Counted from the stretch's first letter, positions 9,046 to 18,225 are shown. The stretch is 64,000 nt of DNA from Bradyrhizobium sp. CSA207 (GCF_029051685.1 NZ_JAACFT010000032.1:35074-99073), one strand, 5' to 3'. Made by a program: numbers and translations. Notes: generated by a model not told the origin, from the letters alone.

Positions 9046-9687
9046 TTAAACTAGGAGCTGCAAATGGACTTCCGCCATTTTCGGAGCGGCGGACTGCCCT
9101 TGGACAAAGCTAACGACTGATGGCGGTGGCACGCGAGTCTCAAAGCCGCCCGTGTGCTGAAGGAAGAGAGAAGCTGATTCGATGAAGTCGCATCGCAGAT
9201 CGGACGCCTTGCAACATTCTGCGTAGCGCCGCGTTTCCGAGCCGCAACCGCAAAGCTCGTCATCCCGGCACTCTCGTTGACGGTAATATGCTTCCGCTCT
9301 CGGGTCCGCACCTAAGATTCCATATTGCTTTCCCGGCCAACGCCCCATCACTTCCAAATGCAGATGACGGAGTGCCCAAACACTATAGAGATCGAGTAGC
9401 GTCGGAAGATCACCGCCTTCAAACCATGCTCCCTCATTCGGCGAGAAGGCGCAGATCGAGCCGTCCCGGAAATTCGTGTGGCGCGGTCCAATCCAGCGCG
9501 AGGATTCCGCAGCGCCAGTCCAGAAGCCCCATGCGCGAGGGCCGGGACCCGGCTTATACGGAAGTGCTATGAGAAACGTGGCCTCCCGCGGCAAGCCCGG
9601 AATAATCGAGCTCTTAGCGAAAAGCCACATTCCGTCGTCATCCGAGAAAGTTTGCAGGGTGGGGTAGGCCTCGGCAAGGCGCTTCAC
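9046..9687 (-). CDS. E2/UBC-like protein with C-terminal SEC-C-type zinc cluster
   Basis: From a GTG at 9687 the product is 213 aa. Residues ~60-125 match the bacterial E2 (ubiquitin-conjugating-like) core: PRHTNFRDGSICAFSP, with His70 and the candidate catalytic Cys79, a Trp at 88, then LLDLYSVWALRHLHLEVMG and RWPG. This is the same arrangement (H-x(n)-DGS-x-C, W, WLxxHLxxxxTGxWPG) as in prokaryotic E2 families. A SEC-C-like cluster follows, CGCGSETRRYAECC (Cys146, 148, 158, 159), which usually binds zinc. No E1, JAB or Ubl gene is adjacent, but a divergent XRE-ImmA/IrrE gene is. The start is uncertain: the frame is open to 10062, while a 48-codon ORF with a better ribosome site (9684-9830) overlaps the GTG. 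The E2 call is pattern recognition, not a profile match. Confidence 0.65.
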   Translation of the reverse strand: MKRLAEAYPTLQTFSDDDGMWLFAKSSIIPGLPREATFLIALPYKPGPGPRAWGFWTGAAESSRWIGPRHTNFRDGSICAFSPNEGAWFEGGDLPTLLDLYSVWALRHLHLEVMGRWPGKQYGILGADPRAEAYYRQRECRDDELCGCGSETRRYAECCKASDLRCDFIESASLFLQHTGGFETRVPPPSVVSFVQGQSAAPKMAEVHLQLLV

Positions 9688-9830
9688 CTGGCATTCATAG
9701 GGGGCACGCAGGACGTCGCCGCCGAGCCGTGATGAGGTACTGGGCGCCCATGGTCCACCGGCTGCCCCTTGCCGCCGGGCGGCCCTTTTCCATGATCGGG
9801 CTGAGGGTCCTGTCGCTCTTTGTCGCTCAT
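9684..9830 (-). CDS. Short Gly/Pro/Asp-rich leader ORF upstream of the E2-like gene
   Basis: The ATG at 9830 follows an AGGAG site by seven bases, the best ribosome site in this interval. The 48-aa product (MSDKERQDPQPDHGKGPPGG, then KGQPVDHG) is disordered, and its TGA stop overlaps the GTG proposed for the E2-like gene (GTGA). It may be a real coupling peptide, or the surviving N-terminus of a longer ubiquitin-like or E2 protein whose middle was lost. Such acidic, Gly/Pro-rich N-termini precede beta-grasp domains in some bacterial Ubl proteins. Confidence 0.35.
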   Translation of the reverse strand: MSDKERQDPQPDHGKGPPGGKGQPVDHGRPVPHHGSAATSCVPPMNAR

Positions 9831-10071
9831 TACCATTCTCCTGGGTTGCAGTGACTACCGGGGACTGCTTGTCTACGGTGATCAGGCCATGGACGTGGGC
9901 TCGAAGCGGTCGGTGCTGGTCCAATGCAGTTCCGACCTCATGCAACAAGTCCCGGACGTCCTTCCCCAGGGAGGCTTCACCTCGAATCGGAATTGTGCGA
10001 GTCTGTGTCACCCGCACAGCCTGCGCCTGAATCGCTGGCGTGTCAGGCCGTGCCATTCGCACAGGGAAAGC

Positions 10072-11016
10072 ATGCCCTCATTCGAAGAAAAGCTGATTCG
10101 AGCCATAAGACGGAAGCGTGAGGCCGAAGGGCTGAGCATCCGAGCGCTGTCAGCTGCCATAGGCGTCAGTTTCTCGACGCTCGCGAGAATCGAACGCGGG
10201 GAAGGACTGCCAGATAACAACTCGAAAATTCGGCTTATGGGATGGCTTGGTCCCGATGCCGAGGACGCGGGACTTGGCTTTGATAAAGTTGCGTTCGTAC
10301 ACTTCCGAGCAGGCAAGAATGTTCGATCGTCAACTGTCCGCACATTGTTAAAAGCAGCTGAATGCCTGCGCCAAACTCTGACGACTGGACTTCATTGGAC
10401 TGGTCAGCAGGATGTTGATGACAACGCGTCTCCTCCGAGCGTGTCGCTGTCGAAAGAAGAGCTTGAGCAAGCCGCTGAGAAGTTCAGAGTGGATCTCGGG
10501 CTCTCGCAGGATGAGCCAATCGACAGCCTGCGCATCGAAGTGGACGGGGTACAGGTTGTCCCTGTTGGGAAGACGAACTGCCTTGACGCCCAAACGGTGA
10601 GACAATTACGTGGCATTGCCGGCGGCGAATGGTCTGCAATGACTATTCCCCTGGATGCCGACAATGAGAATTGGGTCGTGCTTTTAAATGACAGCCACAC
10701 CATCGAGCGTCAGCGCGTAACTCTATTGGAGGAGTACTGGCACATCCTTCTAGGCCACAAGCTCACGAAGATTGCCCGGGTAGCCGAAGCATATGGCAGA
10801 ACATACGATAAATCAGAAGAGCACGATGCCTACTATTTGGCCTCGGCGGTACTACTGCCGAGGGGAGCAGTAGTCGAAGCGGTGAGCAAAAAATATTCTT
10901 CGGATGAGATTGCGCAGTCATTTGGTACGTCCGCTGAATTGGTCGAGTACAGAATCAAGCGGCTCGGTCTTTGGCGTGAACACATCGGCAAGCAAATTAA
11001 GTTGTCTTCCGACTAG
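10072..11016 (+). CDS. XRE-family regulator with ImmA/IrrE-like metallopeptidase domain (variant active site)
   Basis: The 314-aa product starts at the ATG at 10072 after an AGGGAA site. Residues ~3-60 form a Cro/C1 HTH (IRALSAAIGVSFSTLARIER). Residues ~130-290 form an ImmA/IrrE-type zinc peptidase fold, but the usual HExxH helix reads LLEEYWHILLGH, so the first His is replaced by Glu (EExxH), as in a subset of these proteins. Downstream DAYYLASAVLLPR matches the usual EANxFAAxLLMP element. Members cleave or sense repressors and often regulate mobile elements or defence genes. It is divergent from the E2-like gene, with ~240 bp between, and may control it. Confidence 0.75.
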   Translation: MPSFEEKLIRAIRRKREAEGLSIRALSAAIGVSFSTLARIERGEGLPDNNSKIRLMGWLGPDAEDAGLGFDKVAFVHFRAGKNVRSSTVRTLLKAAECLRQTLTTGLHWTGQQDVDDNASPPSVSLSKEELEQAAEKFRVDLGLSQDEPIDSLRIEVDGVQVVPVGKTNCLDAQTVRQLRGIAGGEWSAMTIPLDADNENWVVLLNDSHTIERQRVTLLEEYWHILLGHKLTKIARVAEAYGRTYDKSEEHDAYYLASAVLLPRGAVVEAVSKKYSSDEIAQSFGTSAELVEYRIKRLGLWREHIGKQIKLSSD

Positions 11017-11223
11017 CCGGATCTGCTGCTGACTCGTAGCTCCAGCGTTTTTTTAACTTCTATGATTACCATCGAACGGTCTACGCTGACGTGATATTTG
11101 AGAAGGTGACGATCATATCGTCGAGCTTTTTGACCTCCTCAGTTAAGCGCTTTGTGGCTCTCGATCAAACGCGGATCCTCGGACTTCATCATTTGTTGCC
11201 TTGTCGGTTGTGCCGGGGACCTC

Positions 11224-12408
11224 TCAAGGAAGAATCGGATCTTCACCGAACGGACGGTTGATAATCGATAGCGCATCGGGCGCGGTGAATACGCGGTTGC
11301 GGGCATAGCCGGTACGCTCCACCAGAATCTTGCGCTCGACGAGTTGGTCCACTGCCTGAGAGGCAGCCTGCACCGTGATGTCCAGAAGTTTAGCCAAGCG
11401 CTTTACGGTTAGGACTGGATAATGTGGTAACACATCGAGTGCGCGAAGGCTGGCGGAGCCCTGCCGGAATTTTCGACGTTCGCGCCACATAGCGCCAAGT
11501 GTGGCCAAGGCCTCGCGCGTCCTGAGCAGCTCGTCGGTTGTGCCGACCACTGCATCTGCCATGAACCCAACCGCTTCATGCCATTCCAGGCGTTGCTGCG
11601 CCGCCTTGAGGGAATCGTAATAGGCAGTCTTATGGGCCTCGATGTAGGGAGAGAGATATATCGGCATCATTCCCTCCGCCGCCATCATCAGCGGCAGCAG
11701 CAGACGTCCAACGCGGCCGTTGCCGTCGCGGAATGGGTGGACCGCCTCGAAATGCGCGTGCGCTACCGACATTCGAACGATGAAGCTCTGGTACATCGCC
11801 TGCATCCCCTCGCAGCGCATGTATTTCATGGTCTCTTCGAGGCAGGGCGCGATATCGGCGGGAGGCGTTGGATTGTAGGTCGAATACGCGATGTCGCCTC
11901 TGCCGCCGATCCACACCACCCGCTCTCGGAAATCGCCGGGTTTGTCCTTATAATCAGCATCGCCACGCATGACGGCGCGATGCAAATCCTGAACCAAGGC
12001 GGTCGTGAATAGCTCCAGCTTTTCTTTACGCGCGCGCGGCAGAAAATCATCGAGCGCGAGTGCGTAGTCGCGCACTTGCACCGCGGCTTCGCCCTGCGGG
12101 GAATCTTCGCTTTCCTCAACTGACAGCAGTTCGTCGAGTGTAGTATTCGTCCCTTCGATCGACGAACTGCTCACAGCCTCGCGCCGGGGCAATATACGGC
12201 TGATAAGGTAGGGGTCCTTGAGTTCCGCCGCGAGTGTCTCAATCCTGACAAGGGCCGCGTCCGCCGCCTTCAGCCGTGCGAGAGCCGGCCCCAGCGCAAT
12301 CCCCTCCTCGGGCGGCGGCAGCGGAACGACCCCATAATGGGAATCGAACGGCGGCGGGAGCCTTTTCAGTCGCTCCCGGACAGCATGGCTGAGATGGTCG
12401 CGGTTCAC
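11224..12408 (-). CDS. Fic-family AMP-transferase with N-terminal inhibitory helix
   Basis: The 394-aa protein starts at a GTG at 12408. The Fic motif HPFRDGNGRVGR (near residue 215) is complete, including the catalytic His and the phosphate-binding Gly-Asn-Gly-Arg. The inhibitory motif SSSIEGTNTT lies near residue 80, marking a class II (N-terminally autoinhibited) Fic protein, and a winged-helix DNA-binding-like tail (LTVKRLAKLLDITVQAASQA) occupies the C-terminus. Fic enzymes transfer AMP from ATP to target hydroxyls. The gene stands alone, oriented leftward. Confidence 0.9.
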   Translation of the reverse strand: MNRDHLSHAVRERLKRLPPPFDSHYGVVPLPPPEEGIALGPALARLKAADAALVRIETLAAELKDPYLISRILPRREAVSSSSIEGTNTTLDELLSVEESEDSPQGEAAVQVRDYALALDDFLPRARKEKLELFTTALVQDLHRAVMRGDADYKDKPGDFRERVVWIGGRGDIAYSTYNPTPPADIAPCLEETMKYMRCEGMQAMYQSFIVRMSVAHAHFEAVHPFRDGNGRVGRLLLPLMMAAEGMMPIYLSPYIEAHKTAYYDSLKAAQQRLEWHEAVGFMADAVVGTTDELLRTREALATLGAMWRERRKFRQGSASLRALDVLPHYPVLTVKRLAKLLDITVQAASQAVDQLVERKILVERTGYARNRVFTAPDALSIINRPFGEDPILP

Positions 12409-12740
12409 GGAAAACCTTGGCTACGGAGGCTCGACATACATCCATATTAAAGGTTTTTTATAAAAACTTCAATAAAGGATCCGGAGTCAGCCCTGATTGC
12501 AGGGAATTCGACGACTTTTACCTTTCTTGGCCTTGGGAACGCACCTCGAAGCGTCGCCCCTCGGATAGCCAAGGTCGCCTTGGGGCGGCAGGTGTTCTTT
12601 ATTTTCTCCTTAACCGGAAGACGGAGAGCCAAACGCGGTTTTTGGGTTGCAGCCTCTGCAATTGTGGTGGGTTCCCCTTACAACCGTGTCCTACGGAACT
12701 TACCTTTGCGGATTGCGCCACTCGTCGAATTTCCGGCTGA
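12409..12740. other. Intergenic region between Fic gene and a decayed gene
   Basis: No convincing gene is seen. The first ~80 bases are AT-richer than the surroundings (around 12440-12480) and probably contain the fic promoter. Confidence 0.35.
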
Positions 12741-14170
12741 AGGATCTCTCTCATCCGTGCCGCAACCGCTGACGTCCTCCATGTTCCGGAGGGCCGGCGT
12801 GACATTATTCTGAGTTACGCTGAAGAAAATCGGCATGACGCCACGCGGTATGTCACCGAACCCGTGCCTAGCTTTTCCTACGGTAGCAAAGCGTTGGCCG
12901 TGCTGGCGTGCTTTCGCGACGGCGCGATCACACACATTGCACACGGCCGAAAGGGTATGTCGGCGGGGACCGGCTTGGCCCGTCTCAACATGACCGAGTT
13001 GCAGAGATTGGAACGGCCCCTTCCATTTGAAGAACTTGTCGGCCTCGTTCCCGCAAAATTCAGAGCACCCCTTCGTCGCATCCTCGGCGACGGCGGATTG
13101 CTACCGCCCAAGACGTTCGCGGCCGTGGTGGACGCATTGACGGCAAGCGATCCCGGGCAGGCGACGAGGCTGGCGCGATTTTCGGAGAACCGCCCCGGGC
13201 CATCCGCGGTCTGACATCGAAAGAAAGAGAAAATCTCGCCGTGCAAAAGGAATCCCTAGGACTTGCACTTGCGATCGCAGGGGTGCCGCGGGCTGAAATG
13301 CTCTCCTGGTCGCCGACGCCTGGAAGACCGGCTTCCTTCCTCGAAGGCTTGCCGGGCGCACGCGTCCGCGAAGATGTGATGATCATCAAAGATTTCAGAT
13401 CCTTGCCCGGGTTCAACGCCATCGGCGATGCCTCCAACGTCGCGGCCATGGTCTTCAAAAATCGGAGCGATCGCCGTCAGGCACTCACGGTGATCATGGC
13501 GAACCGGACGCCCCTGGAAGAACAGACCGGCGCTGACCTGATCTACTACAACGAGACTTATGGCGCCTTCGTGCTGGTGCAATACAAGGCGATGGGACAG
13601 GCCAAAGACGGCGCTGAGTTCCGCTGGCGGGACGGCGATCAATTCACGCAAGAAATCGAGCGTATGGATGCGCTGCTGGCCGAACTCGCCAAGTGCGGCT
13701 TCGACGGCGTCCCCGAGGGCTACCGTCTGTGCAACAATCCGTTCTTCCTGAAATTCTGTCCACGCGTCGTGTTTAATCCGAACGACGAGGGCTTGTTCAA
13801 GGGAATCTATCTTCCGCTCGACCTTTGGAAGAGCTTGCATGCGAACGGACGGCTCAAGGGGCCGAAGGGCGGCAACGTTATCGGGTTCGACAACGTCGGA
13901 AGGCGGCTCTCCAACACTGAATTCATCTCACTGATCACCAACTCCTGGGTTGGCACGACCATCCCCCAATCCGCGGAGCTGGAAAAAGTTATCCGGTCGG
14001 TTCTCGAAACCGGGCGAACCGTGATCTTCGCGGTCAAGCGGGAGTCGGCACCGGATGATTCAGACGGAATGCCTCAGACGTCGCCGGTCGAGATGCCCTC
14101 GCTGCGCTTCAATGACGAGTGTAGGCCGGGCGACGATTCCTTCGACTTTGAGGATGCCGTCGAGACTTGA
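12741..14170 (+). pseudogene. Unknown ~470-aa protein split by a frameshift
   Basis: Two adjacent frames together give one continuous soluble protein. The first is open from 12741 (no clear ATG; a GTG lies at 12864) and reads VPEGRRDIILSYAEENRHDA, VPSFSYGSKALAVLACFRDG, ITHIAHGRKGMSAGTGLARL, ending after FSENR at a TGA at 13212. The second frame continues RAIRGLTSKERENLAVQKES and runs to 14170, ending in an acidic tail. The switch is at ~13185-13195, in a run of C and G, consistent with a one-base indel. I do not recognise the family. The second half (YYNETYGAFVLVQYKAM, FRWRDGDQFTQEIERM) looks like a globular alpha/beta domain. Its place after fic and before IS remnants suggests an accessory gene. 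Confidence 0.5.
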
Positions 14171-14724
14171 TCACTCCCGCCGGCTAGACCCGGCGCGACA
14201 ACTCACCATAAGATCTCTGGAAGGCGCGGCCGCGGAAGGACAGATCTATTCGCCGAATCCGTGAGAACCTGGTTCACCGGGAGTGAACCTCGCGCCGAAC
14301 CCGGCTTGCTATGAGGGGCATAGATAAATCTCCCCTCACTTACGCCTTAGCAGTCCAGCGACCCAATGAAAGCAATCCGTTAGGCTTCTGTTGCGACATC
14401 GTCAAACCAGTGTTCTCTGGCTGGACGCGATTGTAGAGTACATCCGGGTAGCCCGGACGGTGGCGGCAAAGGGGGCGCTGCTCTTCGAAACTCAGTATTT
14501 CGTTATCGATCCGGTCGAACTCGCGGCGATCACTCAAACTTGCCGCCCCCTCACCGCCTTCTGGGGCCGCTAAAACGTCGAGCCCCACGCCCTATCGCTG
14601 TGCTGAGAAGGCGATTGAGAGCGCTTGCGTTATACTGCCTACGCTCCATACGCCATCAGCGAGGAAGCCCGTTGAGACCTCGAGCTCGACCCTACAGTGC
14701 GCAGATCAATCGTAAGCGTCGTTC
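14171..14724. other. Gene-poor interval
   Basis: Only short, domain-free open frames are seen (14340-14588 minus, 14391-14573 plus). Downstream is an IS66 fragment, so this may be old insertion debris. Confidence 0.35.
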
Positions 14725-14840
14725 TCAGGCCACGGCTTTCAGGTCTTGAGCGCGGTAGGCCCAGGGGAGTAGCTGGTCGATGTCGCGGTTTGGATGCCCG
14801 TTGACGATCCGTGTCAGGAGGTCGGTGAGATATGGGGCTA
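14725..14840 (-). pseudogene. IS66-family transposase, C-terminal fragment
   Basis: The minus strand reads YLTDLLTRIVNGHPNRDID, then QLLPWAYRAQDLKAVA and a stop at 14725-14727. This is the conserved C-terminal end of IS66 transposases (usually ...RIVNGHP..xIDxLLPWAY). The rest of the element has not been found to the right. Confidence 0.75.
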
Positions 14841-15262
14841 TCCCGGCAATTGCCAATTCTCCAGCTACGCCCAATGCATGGCCACCGCGAGCGGTACTGA
14901 CGCCTATTGCGGGATCAATCCCAGTATGCGTTCGCGCGCCAGCGGCGCGGCGCCTATCGCGACCGATACTGAGCGGCAGTGAAGCATTTATCGCAGCAAG
15001 TAGCGATGTGATCACACCGCGAGGTTCCAACGCCCCGGAGAGATCCTGCGACCAGGCGCCGTTTCGCGCGACGGCTCATATCCCGTGCCGTTGCAGACGT
15101 CGCACTTGATCTCGGCGAAGCCACCCTTCGTCATGCTTCGCCAGAGAGCGCTCCGCCGAGATGCGTTATGGCGAACGGATGTTCGAGGCCGATGTACCGC
15201 TCAGTGACGTAGATGTCAGCGCCTTCGCTGGTGGCTGAGGTCGAAGAGCGCTTTCATGATTG
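14841..15262. other. Gene-poor interval with decayed coding traces
   Basis: A minus-strand frame reads KCDVCNGTGYEPSRETA near 15075-15110, a CxxCxGxG zinc-binding-like peptide, but it has no stable open frame around it. Nothing else is recognisable. Confidence 0.3.
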
Positions 15263-15906
15263 TTACTCCTTGACCCGCCGAATTTGAAAGCCCGCATCAA
15301 TCAGCGTGTTCAGCCTCGTGCCAAGCGTTCTGTGGTACTTCAGAACGCCCTTGGCGAACCAATACCAATCCGTCCGACATTCCCCCACAAGGGAGTAGCC
15401 ATTGATGGGCCACGTTTTGCTACCCTCCTCATCGCTGATCCATCGCGGATGTGCCGCTGCCATGAACATCGGATCTCAATCGTGAAGATCAAATGCCCGC
15501 CAGGAAACAGCGCCGTGCGGATCAGCCGCACGAGGCGGGCAAAATCTCGAATCTAGTAAAAGGCGAGTACGCTGTAAGTGAGGTCGAAAGTCCTCTCGGG
15601 CAACCCCAGCGTATCGAGCCCGGCGATGCAATATTCGATCGTCGTGTCCGCTGTGACCGCCTTGGCGCGCTCCATCGTGTTCTGCGACAGGTCGAGACCA
15701 AGGACAGAGCCGGCACCTTGCTCGTGCATCCACCGTGAGGCCCAGCCAAGCCGCATCCCAGATCGACGACACGCTTGGCGACAAGATCGGGCAGCAGAGC
15801 TCTGATCTCGGGTCATTCAGGAGCGCCGTCCAGCCCACGCACCTGTCGGAATAACTGGCTGTAGCCAACGAAAAAAGGCGGGATCGCCGTAAATGTTCTG
15901 CGCCAT
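15263..15906 (-). pseudogene. SAM-dependent methyltransferase, multiply frameshifted
   Basis: Starting at the ATG at 15906 (MAQNIYGDPAFF) the minus strand encodes, over several frames, a class I methyltransferase: PEIRALLPDLVAKRVVDLGCG, LGWASRWMHEQGAGSVLGLD, LSQNTMERAKAV, LDTLGLPERTFDLTYSVLAF, GHLIFTIEHPMFMAAAHPRW, and the end YHRTLGTRLNTLIDAGFQI to a stop at 15263. Lesions include a lost base in the T-run after DPAFF, a TGA in place of a Trp codon before PEIRAL, and another shift in the glycine-rich motif. The gene is dead. Relatives are generic class I methyltransferases of ~240 aa; the substrate is unknown. Confidence 0.75.
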
Positions 15907-16839
15907 GCCGCTCTCCATGCTGATGAGAGACAAAGCACGTTTTAGCGCAATTCCCGTGCTGCTCGGGCCAAATCCTTCGGCTAGGGCGCATTGACCGGTG
16001 GCATGGACGCAGTCGGGCGCGGCACGAAGCCATCTTGGTGCCAGCCGCGTGCCGCCAACATTATCGAAAGGGCCACAAAGATGATTAGAAATCCACGCAT
16101 TCCAAAAAGCTAATTTGAAACCTGTATCGCAATTATGAAACGGCTCACGCCGGCTGCGTCCGAGTGCGCTCCGACAGATTGGGGCAAATGTCGAGGCGTT
16201 TAACACAAACGCCGAAGAGCTAGGCTCTTTCGGGGCTGGAATTATCAAACGCGGTTAGTCTTTGTCTTCGCCGTAAGGCGGCGAACCGCCCGACAATCAT
16301 GCTGAAAAAAAGCGTTCTTTCGTAGCAACAGCAGGAATAGTGCGCCGAATTCGAGCTATTGTTTTTAGTCTTGACCGGTCGAACGGCGCAGGCAGCGACT
16401 GGCGCTCTCACGCAGCACTCGAGAGCCTTTCATGCGCAACCATGACCTCGTCTCCGGTGGCCTGCTGTCACTGACCGGAGCCGGCCTCGCTCTGCTCGAG
16501 CCTCCTTGCCTTCGCGTTCATTGAAAGCCGATGCCTGGTCGTCCCGTCGCGATTTAGCACGATGCGTGCCGCGGGCGGATGGGCAGGTCAGAAGCCTATC
16601 GCGGGACGCGGCAGATCGAGATCGATGTATCGCGCAACGCGACCATCGAGAAAATCCTGATAGATGCGTCCACCTTTTTTTTCGCTGTGTAATGCTGCCG
16701 AATCGGCAGACATTATCGATGCGGAATCCTTGGAAATTCGGATACTGAAGTTATGTATCCAGATGCTGGGGGATCCATCCCATAATGGCAGCATCGATTC
16801 CCGGCGTTCGATGTACTGCCCACCGACGAGAGGACCGAA
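15907..16839. other. Long intergenic region upstream of the ubiquitin-like operon
   Basis: This 930-bp stretch should hold the operon promoter. A peptide beginning MRNHDLVSGGLLSLTGAG is encoded from 16432 but stops after ~30 codons; it may be the N-terminus of a lost small membrane protein. The region 16660-16760 is AT-richer than its flanks. I cannot place -35/-10 boxes with confidence. Confidence 0.35.
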
Positions 16840-17133
16840 ATGAGGGAAAACGAGAAGAAGCCGGGAGGCGATCACGGCGCGGCTTTCGTCGAAATCACGA
16901 TGGTCGTGAACGGTCAGCCTGTCGTAATCAAGGCTGTCGAACAGCAGCCGCTGCATGTAGCCCGCCAAAAGGCGCTGGAGGAGACGAAGAATCTGGCTCA
17001 GCCCCCCGAGAACTGGGAGATCAAGAACGAAGCGGGCGAGCTGCTGGACCCGGACAAGAAGGTGGGGGAATTCGGCTTCGGCAAGGAAGTGACGCTGTTC
17101 CTGAGCCTTAAGGCTGGCGTGGCCGGTGTCTGA
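16840..17133 (+). CDS. Ubiquitin-like beta-grasp protein (multiubiquitin/DUF2604 type), putative BilA-like modifier
   Basis: The 97-aa protein starts at the ATG at 16840. After a polar 15-residue leader it forms one beta-grasp unit: FVEITMVVNGQPVVIKAVEQ, a helix LHVARQKALEETKNLA, then WEIKNEAGELLDPDKKVGEF and VTLFLSLKAGVAGV. The pattern (two N-terminal strands, a helix, 'NExGxxLDPxxKVGEF', final strand) is that of bacterial multiubiquitin-domain proteins found beside E1/E2/JAB genes. The tail ends ...KAGVAGV, so the JAB protease downstream could trim it to expose a glycine (after KAG) before activation by the E1. It is the first gene of a four-gene operon and overlaps the next by 8 bases. Confidence 0.85.
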   Translation: MRENEKKPGGDHGAAFVEITMVVNGQPVVIKAVEQQPLHVARQKALEETKNLAQPPENWEIKNEAGELLDPDKKVGEFGFGKEVTLFLSLKAGVAGV

Positions 17134-17737
17134 TCTCCAGACTGTCGATCCCGAGGTCTCACGCGTCAAGTTTGCGCGGGAGCTTGCCAACTATCGGAGC
17201 ATGGAATCGGCCTTTCGCAAGAAGGGTTGGTTCCTGCTTGATGCCGAATTTCCAGAGTTCTTCGTAGTTTTCGCGGCGACTAAACTGAGACCTTCTCCGA
17301 TTGTCGCTGCGGTCGTGCTGGATTTCACGAATTACGATCTTCAGCCGCCCTCCGTCACGTTCGTGGATCCCTTTACGCGAGAACCGATACAAGCCAAGTC
17401 GCTTTTGGTTCAGATGCTGCGTCGGCCGGGGGGATTGAGCCCGGAGGCCTTCGCAACCATGGCGCAGCAGGGTGTGGCTCAACCTTCGCAGATGATTCAG
17501 TCGGACAGCCTCGAGGATCAGCCGTTTATCTGCCTACCAGGCGTTCGCGAATACCACGACAATCCGGCACATACGGGTGATTCATGGCTTCTGCATCGGA
17601 ATTGTGGAGAAGGATCCTTGGCCTTCATACTGGAAAAGATATGGGCCTATGGGGTGAACCCGCTCGCACACTATCAGGTTCTGGCGCAGGCTCCGGCGAT
17701 CAACATGGCTCTCTCGCTGACGGCGATACCAGAATGA
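17126..17737 (+). CDS. E2-like partner protein of the ubiquitin-like operon (putative BilB-like)
   Basis: The GTG at 17126 gives 203 aa, overlapping the Ubl stop; an ATG at 17201 is a shorter alternative. The N-terminal half (FLLDAEFPEFFVVFAATKLR, VAAVVLDFTNYDLQPPSVTF) fits the beta-meander of an E2/UBC fold, including PPSVTFVDP where E2s carry the P-x-x-x-P flap. The C-terminal half has FICLPGVREYHDNPAH, then TGDSWLLHR: candidate active-site Cys136, with conserved His144, His149, Trp154 and His157. This corresponds to the prokaryotic E2/metal-binding family that travels with multiubiquitin, JAB and ThiF genes. It probably takes the Ubl thioester from the E1. Identification rests on motif pattern and operon context; a structure prediction would settle it. 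Confidence 0.72.
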   Translation: MSDLQTVDPEVSRVKFARELANYRSMESAFRKKGWFLLDAEFPEFFVVFAATKLRPSPIVAAVVLDFTNYDLQPPSVTFVDPFTREPIQAKSLLVQMLRRPGGLSPEAFATMAQQGVAQPSQMIQSDSLEDQPFICLPGVREYHDNPAHTGDSWLLHRNCGEGSLAFILEKIWAYGVNPLAHYQVLAQAPAINMALSLTAIPE

Positions 17738-18222
17738 AAAGCGTCTCGGACGTAACGGCGCTATTTGTCCCGCGTAGCTGCGTGGACGAACTCCATGCCC
17801 ATTTGCGGAAGGTGGGACGTGAAGGCCATGAAGGTCTCGGCCTTTGGGTGGGCCGTCAGACCGGGCACCATTTCCAGGTGCATAGGACCCTCATTCCCGC
17901 TCAACGCCACATACGTACCGGCGACGGCGTGTGCGTCGTGATAGGACCGGAGGAGCTGCATCGCATAAATGTGTTGCTGTACCGGGAGAAGCTGATGCTC
18001 GTCGCCCAGATACATAGTCATCCCGGCCGGGCCTATCATTCCAGCACGGACGACGCGTACGCGATCGCCGCGACGGTGGGATGCCTGTCATTGGTCGTAC
18101 CAGATTTCGCACGAGCGCCCTTCGATCTCGGGAATATCGCATCATACCGGCTCGACGGAGCCGGCGTATGGCGATCTCTGACAGTCGAGCAGGCTTCGCG
18201 GATGATTTCGATCAAGGAGTGA
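17734..18222 (+). CDS. JAB/MPN-domain metallopeptidase (putative Ubl processing enzyme, BilC-like)
   Basis: The 162-aa protein is translationally coupled to the preceding gene (ATGA at 17734). It is a stand-alone JAB1/MPN domain with an intact JAMM motif: IHSHPGRAYHSSTDDAYA places the zinc ligands His94, His96 and Asp107 with Ser104 (H-x-H-x7-S-x2-D), and an upstream Glu is available in GHEGLGLWVG. Such enzymes remove the C-terminal tail of Ubl precursors and cleave isopeptide bonds of conjugates. The context (Ubl, E2-like, JAB, E1) fits that role exactly. Confidence 0.88.
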   Translation: MKSVSDVTALFVPRSCVDELHAHLRKVGREGHEGLGLWVGRQTGHHFQVHRTLIPAQRHIRTGDGVCVVIGPEELHRINVLLYREKLMLVAQIHSHPGRAYHSSTDDAYAIAATVGCLSLVVPDFARAPFDLGNIASYRLDGAGVWRSLTVEQASRMISIKE

Positions 18223-18225
18223 ACG

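Noticed and set aside
9688..10062. Upstream in-frame extension of the E2-like gene to an ATG at 10062
   Set aside because: The extension is Arg/Gln-rich, looks out of frame over the 48-codon ORF, and would run into the divergent promoter; kept only as an alternative start.
16588..17190. 200-codon minus-strand frame over the Ubl gene
   Set aside because: Antisense to the Ubl and E2-like genes, no domain.
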